DNA of 16,261 nucleotides from Prolixibacteraceae bacterium (GCA_007116765.1 SKHV01000113.1:1-16261), one strand, 5' to 3'. Numbered from the stretch's first letter, positions 7,436 through 15,309 are shown. Notes: generated by a model not told the origin, from the sequence alone. Numbers and translations are program-made.

Positions 7436-7831
7436 ATGGCAAAAAAGAAAATTGAGATAGAAATGTACAGCTACGGGGAGTATGCACCGTGGAATCGCGA
7501 GAGTAAAGATATTCCTAAACTGCTGAATATAGCTGAAGTAATTGAAGCTGAAACTGGTACCGAGTTTGGTTATGTATTGCGTATCAAAAAGGCAAAAGGA
7601 AAGCGTATCGACTTCAGAATCGATCATCCCGCGTTTAAAGACGAAAGCGGTAAAGTAATGCCCCCGTTTACCGGACATGTTACTATCAATAGCAACAACT
7701 ATGAATTCTTTTTGGGCGACTGCATATGGGAGCCTCCGCACGACAAAATGGGCGTATGGACTATGACGACAAAAATTGACGACAAAATAGTGGCACAAAA
7801 ATCGTTACGGCTTGTGCCTCAACAAAAATAA
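7436..7831 (+). CDS. DUF3859-like protein
   Basis: This is a 131-residue cytoplasmic protein without signal peptide or membrane segment, rich in lysine and short beta-strand segments. The pattern of TGTEFGYVLRIKKAKG, then DFRIDHPAFKDESGKVMPP, then IWEPPHDKMGVWTMTTKIDDK and a final AQKSLRLV resembles what I remember of DUF3859: a small all-beta domain ending in a 'W..PPG.WTF.I......L..K.F.V' signature. This is recognition from memory and not a profile hit. No catalytic motif is visible. The ATG follows AGGA and lies 14 bases after the comF stop, so it is likely translated from the same mRNA. It ends 4 bases before a hairpin shared with queA. Confidence 0.7.
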   Translation: MAKKKIEIEMYSYGEYAPWNRESKDIPKLLNIAEVIEAETGTEFGYVLRIKKAKGKRIDFRIDHPAFKDESGKVMPPFTGHVTINSNNYEFFLGDCIWEPPHDKMGVWTMTTKIDDKIVAQKSLRLVPQQK

Positions 7832-7835
7832 AGAA

Positions 7836-7854
7836 GCTGCCTTGTACAGGCAGC
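7836..7854. terminator. Hairpin between convergent DUF3859-like and queA genes
   Basis: GCTGCCT (7836-7842) pairs perfectly with AGGCAGC (7848-7854) around a 5-base loop. Rightward it is followed by CTCGTTCAATCTATTTTATTTT. Leftward it is followed by TTCTTTATTTTTG, the better U-rich tail. It lies 4 bases after the + strand stop and 34 bases beyond the queA stop, so it can serve both transcripts. Confidence 0.75.
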
Positions 7855-7888
7855 CTCGTTCAATCTATTTTATTTTCTCATTTGAATT

Positions 7889-8938
7889 CTAAATAATAAG
7901 CATTGCATCGCCATAAGTTCCAAAACGGTATTTTTCTTTTACTGCAACCTTATAGGCTTCCATAAGCAGGTCGTAACCCGCAAAAGCTGCAACCATCATC
8001 AACAAAGTTGAAAGCGGAAGGTGGAAGTTAGAAATCATTCGATTTGCAACGCTAAATTCGTATGGAGGAAAAATAAATTTGTTCGTCCATCCCTCGAAAG
8101 GCTTTACCTGGCCTTGTGTTGAAACCGAAGTTTCGAGTGTGCGCATTACTGTTGTGCCTACAGCACAAACATTCTTTCTACGCTCAATTGCACTATTGAC
8201 CACACTACAAGTTTCTTCGCCAATCCAAATTTGCTCCGAATCCATTTTATGTTTGGTCAAATCTTCCACATCCACGCTTCGGAAGTTTCCTAAGCCCACA
8301 TGCAACGTTATGTACGAAAAATCAGCACCTTTAATTTCAAGCCTTTTAAGTAGCTCTCGGCTAAAATGCAGCCCTGCTGTAGGAGCAGCAACGGCACCTT
8401 CGTGTTTAGCAAAGATAGTTTGATAACGCTCGCGGTCTTCTTCTTCAACCGGGCGGTTAATAAATTTAGGCAGCGGAGTTTCTCCCAAGCTATAAAGCGT
8501 GTCTTTAAATTCGTCGTATGGGCCATCGAACAAAAAGCGAAGAGTACGCCCACGCGAGGTTGTATTGTCGATAACCTCAGCAACCAATGAATCGTCTTCG
8601 CCAAAGTAGAGTTTATTTCCTATTCTGATTTTACGGGCAGGATCAACTAATACATCCCATAAGCGTTGCTCACGGTTAAGTTCGCGTAAAAGAAAAACTT
8701 CAATTTCGGCACCGGTTTTTTCTTTGTTACCGTAAAGGCGTGCGGGAAAAACTTTGGTGTCGTTAAAAACAAATACATCACCGTCATCGAAATAGTCGAT
8801 AAGATCTTTGAATGTTTTGTGTTCAATTTTGCGGGTTTTGCGATTAACAACCATTAAACGACTCTCATCACGGTGATAAGAAGGATGCAAGGCAATTAAT
8901 TCTTCCGGCAGTTTGAATTTAAATTTCGACAACTTCAT
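7889..8938 (-). CDS. queA: tRNA preQ1(34) S-adenosylmethionine ribosyltransferase-isomerase
   Basis: QueA moves the ribosyl part of S-adenosylmethionine onto preQ1 at the wobble position of GUN-anticodon tRNAs, giving epoxyqueuosine in queuosine synthesis. The 349-residue length is typical. Visible family blocks are the N-terminal LPEELIALHP with RDESRLMVV, DVFVFNDTKVFPARL, the central AVAAPTAGLHFS, YITLHVGLGNF, and the C-terminal FIFPPYEF with SNFHLPLSTLLMMVAAFAG and YRFGTYGDAMLI. Nothing appears missing. It is the last gene of the leftward ftsX-to-queA block, 104 bases after truB, and is followed by a hairpin. No clean -7 box was seen in that spacer, so it may rely on read-through from truB. 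Confidence 0.97.
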   Translation of the reverse strand: MKLSKFKFKLPEELIALHPSYHRDESRLMVVNRKTRKIEHKTFKDLIDYFDDGDVFVFNDTKVFPARLYGNKEKTGAEIEVFLLRELNREQRLWDVLVDPARKIRIGNKLYFGEDDSLVAEVIDNTTSRGRTLRFLFDGPYDEFKDTLYSLGETPLPKFINRPVEEEDRERYQTIFAKHEGAVAAPTAGLHFSRELLKRLEIKGADFSYITLHVGLGNFRSVDVEDLTKHKMDSEQIWIGEETCSVVNSAIERRKNVCAVGTTVMRTLETSVSTQGQVKPFEGWTNKFIFPPYEFSVANRMISNFHLPLSTLLMMVAAFAGYDLLMEAYKVAVKEKYRFGTYGDAMLII

Positions 8939-9042
8939 TTGTATATTCTTTTAGTTACTTTAATGAAACAACACTTTATTTACTTTGTTCTGTTCAGAAA
9001 ACCTGAAAGGCCTTATACGCAGAAAAAACAAAAAAGTTTCAA

Positions 9043-9741
9043 CTATTTTAAAAATGCACCAAACTTTTCAATATCAAAAGCTTCATCCACATTATACTCC
9101 CCTATTCGGGTTCTCCTTAAAGCGGTTAAATATGCGCCGCTCTTCAAGCTATTGCCAATATCGCGCGCCAAAGAGCGAATGTACGTACCCTTACCGCAAT
9201 TTACCCGAATTATAAGATAAGGCAATTCGAACTGTTCAACCACAATTGAGCTTATATTCACTTTGCGCGATTTCATCTCAAGCTCTTCGCCCTTTCGCGC
9301 ATAACTAAATGCTCTTTTCCCTTTAATTTTTATAGCAGAAAAAACCGGAGGTACCTGGTCGGTTTCGCCTATGAAAGCTTTCAGAGCTTCGTTTATTCTA
9401 TCAATTGTTACGTGAGAAACCGGATAAGTTTTATCTTCTGCGGTTTCGAGATCGAAAGAAGGAGTTGTTGCACCCAATTTGATAGTGGCGATATATTCTT
9501 TATCGATTGCCTGTATTGATTCGATTTTTTTTGTGGCTTTACCGGTACATAACACCACAAGCCCTGTGGCTTTAGGATCGAGTGTTCCGGCGTGTCCTAC
9601 CTTTAATTTTTTAATCCCCAGTTTTTTACATAGCAAATACCTTACGTTATTCACCACATCAAACGATGTCCAGTCGAGTGGCTTATCGAAAAGCATTATT
9701 TCACCTGAAATAAAATCGAAATTTGAGAATGACTGAACCAT
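9043..9741 (-). CDS. truB: tRNA pseudouridine(55) synthase
   Basis: TruB converts uridine 55 of the tRNA T-loop into pseudouridine and also acts as a tRNA folding chaperone. The 232-residue protein begins with GEIMLFDKPLDWTSFDVV (13-30), then KVGHAGTLDPKATG (47-60), where D55 is the catalytic aspartate. VPPVFSAIKIKGKRA and CGKGTYIRSLARDIG are the other conserved TruB blocks. It is shorter than E. coli TruB (about 314 residues) because the C-terminal PUA-like part is absent, as I recall for many Bacteroidota homologues. The start MVQSFS is one of few options; the conserved region begins only at residue 13. It lies 43 bases downstream of uppP on the same strand. Confidence 0.97.
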   Translation of the reverse strand: MVQSFSNFDFISGEIMLFDKPLDWTSFDVVNNVRYLLCKKLGIKKLKVGHAGTLDPKATGLVVLCTGKATKKIESIQAIDKEYIATIKLGATTPSFDLETAEDKTYPVSHVTIDRINEALKAFIGETDQVPPVFSAIKIKGKRAFSYARKGEELEMKSRKVNISSIVVEQFELPYLIIRVNCGKGTYIRSLARDIGNSLKSGAYLTALRRTRIGEYNVDEAFDIEKFGAFLK

Positions 9742-9784
9742 TTGAATTTAACTAAAACCTTTGGAATAATAAATCGTATGAAAA

Positions 9785-10567
9785 TCAGGCGGCAAAGATA
9801 GCAATAAGGCCAATAATCGCACAATAAACTGCAAAATAAATTATTTTTCCTTTTCGCACAATATTTACCATCCAGCTACAAGCTAATAATCCAGCAATAA
9901 ATGCAGCAATAAAACCTACCAATAAAGTGATTGATCCTGTTGAAGAGGCTGAAGAAAAGTCGCTTGAAACTAGCTTCAAAAAGTTAGCACCAAGAATGGG
10001 GATAATTACCATCAGGAATGAAAACCGTGCAAGCTGGGCTTTATCGTTCCCGATAATCATACCGGCAGCAATTGTAGCCCCACTACGCGATATGCCGGGT
10101 AATATTGCAACAACCTGCGCCACCCCGATAATAATTGCATCAACAAACCCTATTCTGCGCTTTCCTTTTCTCACAAAATAGGCAACAGCCAACAATGTAG
10201 ATGTAACCAGAAGCATACTTCCTACAAAAACAATATTTCCGGTAAAAAGTGCTTCAATTCTATCTTCGAAAAAAATACCGGCAATACCTACAGGAACAGC
10301 CGAAACCAGGAGCATTGCAACATAACGCGTTGGCTCGTTCCATTTGAATTTGAACAAACCGCTCATCAAATCAATAATGTCTTTGCGAAACACTACCAAT
10401 GTGCTTAGCACTGTTGCCCCATGCACCACCACACTAAACAAAAGATTATCGCCTTCGTGAAGGCCAAAAAGATAATGGCCAATCTCGAGATGGCCACTTG
10501 AACTTACTGGTAAAAATTCGGTTAATCCCTGAATTAACCCCAGTATAAGAGCTTCAAATATCGTCAT
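9785..10567 (-). CDS. uppP: Undecaprenyl-diphosphatase (BacA/UppP)
   Basis: UppP is an integral inner-membrane phosphatase that removes a phosphate from undecaprenyl diphosphate on the outer face. This regenerates the lipid carrier for peptidoglycan and surface glycans and gives bacitracin tolerance. The 260-residue protein has the first active-site motif GLIQGLTEFLPVSSSGHL at 10-27, including Q13 and E17, and the second motif PGISRSGAT at 157-165. About eight hydrophobic segments are visible. Length and motifs are complete. It starts 13 bases after the DUF3098 stop, consistent with one transcript, and truB follows. Its place next to ftsX and the cell-envelope genes to the right fits wall synthesis. 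Confidence 0.97.
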   Translation of the reverse strand: MTIFEALILGLIQGLTEFLPVSSSGHLEIGHYLFGLHEGDNLLFSVVVHGATVLSTLVVFRKDIIDLMSGLFKFKWNEPTRYVAMLLVSAVPVGIAGIFFEDRIEALFTGNIVFVGSMLLVTSTLLAVAYFVRKGKRRIGFVDAIIIGVAQVVAILPGISRSGATIAAGMIIGNDKAQLARFSFLMVIIPILGANFLKLVSSDFSSASSTGSITLLVGFIAAFIAGLLACSWMVNIVRKGKIIYFAVYCAIIGLIAIFAA

Positions 10568-10580
10568 GTTCTCAGGTGTA

Positions 10581-10832
10581 TTATTCCTTTGGTTTTTTCA
10601 TTATGGCATAAACAATAAAAACAAAACCAAACAATGCAACCATAGGCGCCAAAGTTATACGCCTAAAACTGAATATTTCGGGATTGAACACATTTGGGTC
10701 GTCGCTTCCACCACCTACCATTAATGCAAACCCAATAACAATAATCACTACTCCAATTATTAATAACTTGTAGTTTTCTCTTCCAAGTGCGAAGTTGTCT
10801 TCTTTCTTTTGATTTTTAGTATTTACAGACAT
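10581..10832 (-). CDS. DUF3098 small membrane protein
   Basis: This 83-residue protein has a short charged N-terminus (MSVNTKNQKKEDN), then FALGRENYKLLIIG leading into a first membrane segment at about 25-42 (IIGVVIIVIGFALMVGGG). A linker with DDPNVFNPEIFSFRRITLAP comes next, then a second membrane segment at about 59-78 (MVALFGFVFIVYAIM) and a lysine-rich end. This arrangement, and the position between ftsX and uppP, match DUF3098, which I recall as a Bacteroidota-specific two-pass inner-membrane protein of unknown function. Its constant genomic association suggests a role near division or carrier recycling, which is inference only. In this window it is separated from ftsX by a methyltransferase gene and has its own -7 box. 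Confidence 0.88.
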   Translation of the reverse strand: MSVNTKNQKKEDNFALGRENYKLLIIGVVIIVIGFALMVGGGSDDPNVFNPEIFSFRRITLAPMVALFGFVFIVYAIMKKPKE

Positions 10833-10852
10833 AGTCTTGTTTTTTTGAATTA

Positions 10853-10860
10853 CAAATCTA
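10853..10860 (-). promoter_or_regulatory. Bacteroidota -7 box before DUF3098-uppP-truB-queA
   Basis: The - strand reads TAGATTTG, a perfect TAnnTTTG match ending 21 bases before the DUF3098 ATG. It lies in the 60-base gap after the methyltransferase stop, with an all-A/T stretch upstream. No TTTG -33 element is evident. If active, it drives the four downstream genes independently of ftsX. Confidence 0.45.
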
Positions 10861-10892
10861 ATAATTTTTTTTATAAAAAATTAAAGTGCTTT

Positions 10893-11657
10893 CTACTGCA
10901 TTAAATGCTTAAAGGAATCAATATTATCGCTTGGCAGAAAAAAAATATCGCCAAAATGCTCGTCAGTCTTTTTAAAAAATTCGATTAGTCGTTCTCCCTT
11001 TAAATAGAATTTACGATATCCCTTTTCTCTGAAAAAGTTACTCAGTTTATCAAAATTATCGCTTGCAATTTCTACCTGAACTATTGGATGAAAATTGTCA
11101 ATTACTTTTTCAAATAATGGGATAGCTACACCTTCATAACCTTCGATATCGCATTTTATATAGTGCAATTGGGTTAAGTGAGAGAATAATGACTCAGGTC
11201 GCATCACTGTAGCATCGAAAACTATACTGCATTCGTCTTCATTTTTTAAAACATGAGTACGGCCATGACTAAAATAGTTGGACTTTGAAGGGGCTCCCAT
11301 TTTGATTTGCTTGTTGTCATCATCACCCAATGCGTATGGTAGTATTTCAACATTAGAAAATTGTTTTGTGTTCTTCTCAAGTATTTGCCGATAAAGGTTT
11401 ACCGGCTCAACACAATACACCTTACCCCCGGAACCGACTAATTTGGAGAATATTACAGAATAATATCCCAGATTAGCACCTACGTCAATAACTACATTCC
11501 CCTCTCTTATAAGCTTCTTAACAAAGTAATGACAATCGAATAACTTATTCCCTTTAATGAGTTTTATATTGTAGAATACAAAAAACATTCTGCTAACAAC
11601 CAGCAAATATCTCCTGATCCCTAATATTTTGAAAAGTAAACGCTTAATAAAGTTCAT
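10893..11657 (-). CDS. FkbM-family SAM-dependent methyltransferase
   Basis: This 254-residue protein has the Rossmann methyltransferase fold in the FkbM pattern. Motif I is VVIDVGANLGYYS at 55-67, which binds S-adenosylmethionine. VYCVEPVNLYRQILEKN follows as the adenosine-ribose acidic strand, then VEILPYALGD. The FkbM hallmark YIKCDIEGYEG and a later PIVQVEI complete the set. FkbM-type enzymes O-methylate sugars or small molecules, and in Bacteroidota are usual in surface-glycan loci. The basic, hydrophobic N-terminus (residues 1-30) could sit at the membrane. It lies 18 bases after ftsX and 60 bases before DUF3098, interrupting a normally tight order. In the lines I counted it is about 33% G+C, against about 41% for neighbouring ftsX and uppP lines, suggesting later acquisition. 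The acceptor is unknown. Confidence 0.9.
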   Translation of the reverse strand: MNFIKRLLFKILGIRRYLLVVSRMFFVFYNIKLIKGNKLFDCHYFVKKLIREGNVVIDVGANLGYYSVIFSKLVGSGGKVYCVEPVNLYRQILEKNTKQFSNVEILPYALGDDDNKQIKMGAPSKSNYFSHGRTHVLKNEDECSIVFDATVMRPESLFSHLTQLHYIKCDIEGYEGVAIPLFEKVIDNFHPIVQVEIASDNFDKLSNFFREKGYRKFYLKGERLIEFFKKTDEHFGDIFFLPSDNIDSFKHLMQ

Positions 11658-11675
11658 GCTTTTTTAACTATAAAA

Positions 11676-12554
11676 TTAATAAAATAACTCATCATAGCGT
11701 AGTCGTAAAAATTTGTTTACTGCAAACCAGGTCGAAAACCACGAAATCACTATGCCAACGGCAAACACAAGTCCCAACACAATGAGCACAATTTCTATTT
11801 CGTGATAAATAAGCAGCTCGGTAAAATGATTGATATAACTATTAATTAAGAACAGAAGCATTATGCTGGCCAAAAATGCTCCTAAAACACCTTGCAATAC
11901 CGATTTTAGCACAAAAGGCTTGCGTATAAAAGCACGTGTTGCTCCCACTAACTGCATTGTGTTTATGATGAATCGCTTGGAATAAATTGACAAACGAATT
12001 GTGTTATTCATTAAAGCAAAGAAAATTAAAAGCATAATAATTCCCAATCCCGACAAAACCATGTTAATTTTGTTTGAATTATCGTTTATTAAGTTTACCA
12101 AATTGCGCTGATAATAAACCTCTTCCACATTAGCGTACTCCAAAAATCTATTTTCGAGAATCGAAAGACTATCGTTATGGGTATAGGCGGCATAAAGTTT
12201 TACATCGATAGTGGCGCTCAAGGGGTTGTATCCCAAAAAACCTACAAAATCCTCACCTAAATCGTCCTGAAGTGCTTGTGCCGCTGTTTTTGCGTCTACA
12301 TAAATTGCTTCTTTCACTTCGTGCTGAGCCGCAAGCAGTTTTTGCAATTGCAACAAATCCACATCCCTTACGTCTTCAGTCAACACTAGAGTGAAGCCAA
12401 TATTTTCGCGAATGTAGTCGTTCAAATATCTTGCATTGAAAACCATTAAAGCCAAAAGGCCTACTAAAAACAGCAGTAATGTAATGCTTAATGTTGACAC
12501 GAAATAAGCATTAATGAGTTTTCTTTTTATAGGTTTTGGATTTTTTTTACTCAT
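11676..12554 (-). CDS. ftsX: Cell division protein FtsX
   Basis: FtsX is the membrane half of the FtsEX complex, which couples ATP hydrolysis by FtsE to activation of peptidoglycan hydrolases at the septum. The 292-residue protein has a basic N-terminal tail, TM1 at about 18-39, a large periplasmic domain at about 40-162 and three further membrane segments near 164-182, 216-238 and 254-275. The cytoplasmic loop IINTMQLVGATRAFIRKPF (196-214) is the conserved coupling region that contacts FtsE. Residues in the periplasmic domain (LTEDVRDVDLLQLQKLL, KEAIYVDAKTAAQAL) follow the family pattern. Length is normal. ftsE is not in this window, as I recall is usual for the phylum. A -7 box lies 25 bases upstream of the ATG. 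Confidence 0.95.
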   Translation of the reverse strand: MSKKNPKPIKRKLINAYFVSTLSITLLLFLVGLLALMVFNARYLNDYIRENIGFTLVLTEDVRDVDLLQLQKLLAAQHEVKEAIYVDAKTAAQALQDDLGEDFVGFLGYNPLSATIDVKLYAAYTHNDSLSILENRFLEYANVEEVYYQRNLVNLINDNSNKINMVLSGLGIIMLLIFFALMNNTIRLSIYSKRFIINTMQLVGATRAFIRKPFVLKSVLQGVLGAFLASIMLLFLINSYINHFTELLIYHEIEIVLIVLGLVFAVGIVISWFSTWFAVNKFLRLRYDELFY

Positions 12555-12578
12555 GTGTTCTGCGTGTAATTATCATTT

Positions 12579-12586
12579 CAAATTTA
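12579..12586 (-). promoter_or_regulatory. Bacteroidota -7 box for ftsX
   Basis: The - strand reads TAAATTTG (perfect TAnnTTTG), ending 25 bases before the ftsX ATG. Seventeen bases upstream is TTTTC, one mismatch from the TTTGC form of the -33 element, making this one of the better promoter candidates here. A 7-bp inverted repeat (AGAACAA at 12596-12602, TTGTTCT at 12614-12620) overlaps the -33 area and could be an operator. Confidence 0.5.
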
Positions 12587-12646
12587 TTTTATTTTAGAAC
12601 AATGAAAACTTTGTTGTTCTTACTTCTTACTACAAATCATTATCTC

Positions 12647-15154
12647 TTAATGTAATTCATTTTTCACTTGCTTTTTGTTTTTACGATGCATATAAATAAC
12701 TGCAAAAACAGCTAACAACAAAATAATTGAAGAAATAAACGACACTATATTCCCCACTTTAAAAGAGTGCGGTTCAAAGCTGAAAACTATTTCGCTATTT
12801 CCTGTAGGCACTACCATTCCTCTTAAAATATAATTTACACGAAAATGAGGAACATCAACTCCGTTTACCGATGCTTTCCAACCTTTGGGGTAATATATTT
12901 CGGAGAATACAGCCACCCTTTCGGAATTAGTTTGTGCCTGATAAACTAGGCGATTGGGTGCGTACGAAGTTAAACGTATTGTTGCTTCAGTATCCACATC
13001 AGTTGTACTTGGCAGCATTTCGGAAAAACGAATATCTACAACCGCAGTTTCTACAGGATTAATTTCACGCACTTTTTCAATTTCTTCGTCGGCATTTTTG
13101 ACCATTTCGATTTGGCTGACGAACCAGGCATTGCCTAAGGCCGAAAAGTTATACAGCGGATTAGCTTCGGGGTTGTAAATCAAGTAACGTGTATTCAGCA
13201 TGTTTATGCCGTTCAACCCAACAAACATCCTCTCAATATCGGCCTCGGTCTGCACATTTCTTAGCCTGTTGGTCAGCTGTTGCATTTCCACTATCAGATG
13301 ATGATCGATAAACTCCTGATATCGCTGCATTTTTGCACCATGATACCCTCCAATTGACTTATGGAAATACGAAGTACTTGCATCGTTAAACGTACTCACG
13401 GCCATGTTAAGTACCCTATAGTTTGGATCTTTATCTTTCAGTATTTCCTGGTCGGCCGCCGATGGGGTAAACGGGTTTTCCACTCTGCGTTTTGGAATAA
13501 AGTCGTCGTTGTTGAGGTAGCGTTTATTAACCGGCCACATATCAACCAATATTAGACCCACCCATAACAAAAGAGCATACTGAGCTTTGAGTTTTTTTGT
13601 CCAAAAAGCCCACAAGCCTATAGCTGCAAGGGCAACAAAAATGAAGCTACGGAAGGCATCGGCACGAAGTGCTGCCCTGCGGTCTTCGCGTAGTGCTTCA
13701 ATCAATTCTGCTGGCCATCCGCTATCGAGGTAACGTGCATCTGTATTTCCTGAAAAGTTTCCTGCCAGCGAAGGAATAACTGCAAATAGCAGGGCAAAAC
13801 CTCCTGTTATGGCAAAAGCCAACTTAAGTTTTTTATAAAATTCAGAATCGGAGATACTTCTTAAATACACTTCGCGAATGGCCATTACTCCTATAAAAGC
13901 CATTGAAAAATGCTGTATAACAATTATATTTTTCACATCTCTGAACTTATCGTACATGGGGAAATAGTCGATCATGAAATGTGCTAATGCCGGTATGTTT
14001 TTCCCCAATGAAAGTAAAAAAGATACAATTATTGCAGCAACCACCCACCACTTGTCTTTTCCTTTCACTACAAACAAACCAAAAACAAAAAGGAATATCA
14101 ATACTGCACCGTAATAAAACGGAGCTCCCGAAATAGGTTGACTCCCCCAATACAAAGGAGCATTTTGTGCAATTTGTTTCGCACGTGCAGCGCCCTGTGA
14201 TTTTTCAAGTTCTTTATAAAAGTTACTGCTTTCGCCCAAAGGTTCGGCCATTCCACCGCCTTTGAAACGCGGAATAAAGGCAGTCACTGCTTCGCCCATA
14301 TCATAACTATAATCGAGAATGTAATCTCTGTCGAGTCCCGAGGTTCGGCTGTCGTCAACCGCAGTGAGATCCGACTCACCCCGCATGGAGTATTTTCCGT
14401 ATTCGTAAATGGTATACAGTCGTCCGAAATTAACACCAGCAGCAATTATAGCTGCAAGAAGCAACAAAGCCGAGGTTTTGAAAAAGTGCGGTAGTACTTT
14501 TTCTTTTATTGCATTAACAAAATAGGCTATAATAATGATACCCGTTAAAATGCCGGCATAATAGGTAATTTGCGGATGGTTGGCATGAATCATAAAGGCC
14601 AGTCCCAACGATGCAATTAAACTACCTTTTAAATTGTGCCTTTTGTAAGCATAAAGCACCCCGGCAATTAAAATAGCCATATAAGTAAGGGTATCGGCTT
14701 TAGTCATGTGCCCCGTGCCCAGCCATACAATAAAAGTAGTACTAAAGCCATAGGCGAGGGCTCCGGCAAAACTTATCCAAATATTCACTTTGAATAACAG
14801 TAAAAGGAGAAAGAAAAAAGAAAAGTTTTTGATCAAGTCAATTGCCGGACGAGGAATCACTTCAAGAGCATAGAGAACCGGTGCAAAAAGATTGCCTGGA
14901 TAAGGATTGGAAATTAAGTACGAAGGCATTCCACTAAATAAAGTATTAGTCCATAGAGTGATTTCGCCTTCGTTTTCCTTATGATCATGTATCTCTTTGG
15001 CCATTCCTCTGAATTGAGCAACATCGCTGCCCATCATTAGTTTTCCTTCCAAAATGGGTGAAAAGTATACAAAAGTAACTGCAAAAAAGAGCCCCAGCGC
15101 AGCAGCTATATATCTGGCATTTAACGACAAACAAACTTTTTTCAGACTATTCAT
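12647..15154 (-). CDS. YfhO-family large membrane protein
   Basis: This protein of about 835 residues has a dozen or so hydrophobic segments, the first at about 13-33. The conserved-looking start MMGSDVAQFRGM follows that segment, and polar regions lie between later helices. The C-terminal part is a beta-rich extracytoplasmic domain with SEIYYPKGWKASVNG and RGMVVPTGNSEIVFSFEP, then a last membrane helix and a basic tail. That ending is the signature of YfhO proteins, GT-C-like membrane proteins thought to handle lipid-linked sugars; B. subtilis YfhO is associated with teichoic-acid glycosylation. The exact role in Bacteroidota is unknown. The start is placed at ATG 15154; an in-frame TTG at 15190 adds 12 residues with no support. 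It stands divergent from a flippase gene and 92 bases upstream of ftsX. Confidence 0.88.
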   Translation of the reverse strand: MNSLKKVCLSLNARYIAAALGLFFAVTFVYFSPILEGKLMMGSDVAQFRGMAKEIHDHKENEGEITLWTNTLFSGMPSYLISNPYPGNLFAPVLYALEVIPRPAIDLIKNFSFFFLLLLLFKVNIWISFAGALAYGFSTTFIVWLGTGHMTKADTLTYMAILIAGVLYAYKRHNLKGSLIASLGLAFMIHANHPQITYYAGILTGIIIIAYFVNAIKEKVLPHFFKTSALLLLAAIIAAGVNFGRLYTIYEYGKYSMRGESDLTAVDDSRTSGLDRDYILDYSYDMGEAVTAFIPRFKGGGMAEPLGESSNFYKELEKSQGAARAKQIAQNAPLYWGSQPISGAPFYYGAVLIFLFVFGLFVVKGKDKWWVVAAIIVSFLLSLGKNIPALAHFMIDYFPMYDKFRDVKNIIVIQHFSMAFIGVMAIREVYLRSISDSEFYKKLKLAFAITGGFALLFAVIPSLAGNFSGNTDARYLDSGWPAELIEALREDRRAALRADAFRSFIFVALAAIGLWAFWTKKLKAQYALLLWVGLILVDMWPVNKRYLNNDDFIPKRRVENPFTPSAADQEILKDKDPNYRVLNMAVSTFNDASTSYFHKSIGGYHGAKMQRYQEFIDHHLIVEMQQLTNRLRNVQTEADIERMFVGLNGINMLNTRYLIYNPEANPLYNFSALGNAWFVSQIEMVKNADEEIEKVREINPVETAVVDIRFSEMLPSTTDVDTEATIRLTSYAPNRLVYQAQTNSERVAVFSEIYYPKGWKASVNGVDVPHFRVNYILRGMVVPTGNSEIVFSFEPHSFKVGNIVSFISSIILLLAVFAVIYMHRKNKKQVKNELH

Positions 15155-15227
15155 AACGAAGACTAATTTTATCGGGTATTTATTATTCAACTTTATGCAA
15201 ACAAATTGGTAGCTGCATTATTTTTTT

Positions 15228-15235
15228 CAAAAGTA
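15228..15235 (-). promoter_or_regulatory. Candidate -7 box for the yfhO-like gene
   Basis: The - strand reads TACTTTTG, a perfect TAnnTTTG match. TTTG lies 24 bases upstream (15260-15263), one base beyond the usual 17-23 spacing. It would give a leader of about 65 bases to the ATG at 15154, longer than for the other promoters here. Confidence 0.4.
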
Positions 15236-15301
15236 AAAAAACGAATGGAATTTCTATTTCAAAAGCACGATTTTCGTAAGCCTATGTAACTGCACACCTC
15301 T

Positions 15302-15309
15302 TAAATTTG
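15302..15309 (+). promoter_or_regulatory. Candidate -7 box for the flippase gene
   Basis: TAAATTTG on the + strand is a perfect TAnnTTTG match 77 bases before the ATG at 15387. No TTTG occurs at proper spacing upstream. A second, imperfect box (CAACTTTG at 15342-15349) is closer to the start. Either could serve, so confidence is modest. Confidence 0.35.

Noticed and set aside
7202..7798. A 198-codon frame antisense to the end of comF and most of the DUF3859-like gene.
   Set aside because: It spans the ends of two genes on the other strand, has no recognisable domain, and the sense frames show known family motifs.
10861..10892. All-A/T self-complementary stretch after the methyltransferase stop that could be drawn as a hairpin.
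   Set aside because: There is no G/C in the stem, so it would be too weak to act as a terminator; it is more likely an A/T-rich upstream part of the next promoter.
12602..12655. A 17-codon + strand frame reading MKTLLFLLLTT and onwards, resembling the start of a signal peptide, in the ftsX upstream gap.
   Set aside because: It stops after 17 codons, has no promoter box or following gene, and overlaps the ftsX promoter and the end of the yfhO-like gene; T-rich DNA gives such strings by chance.
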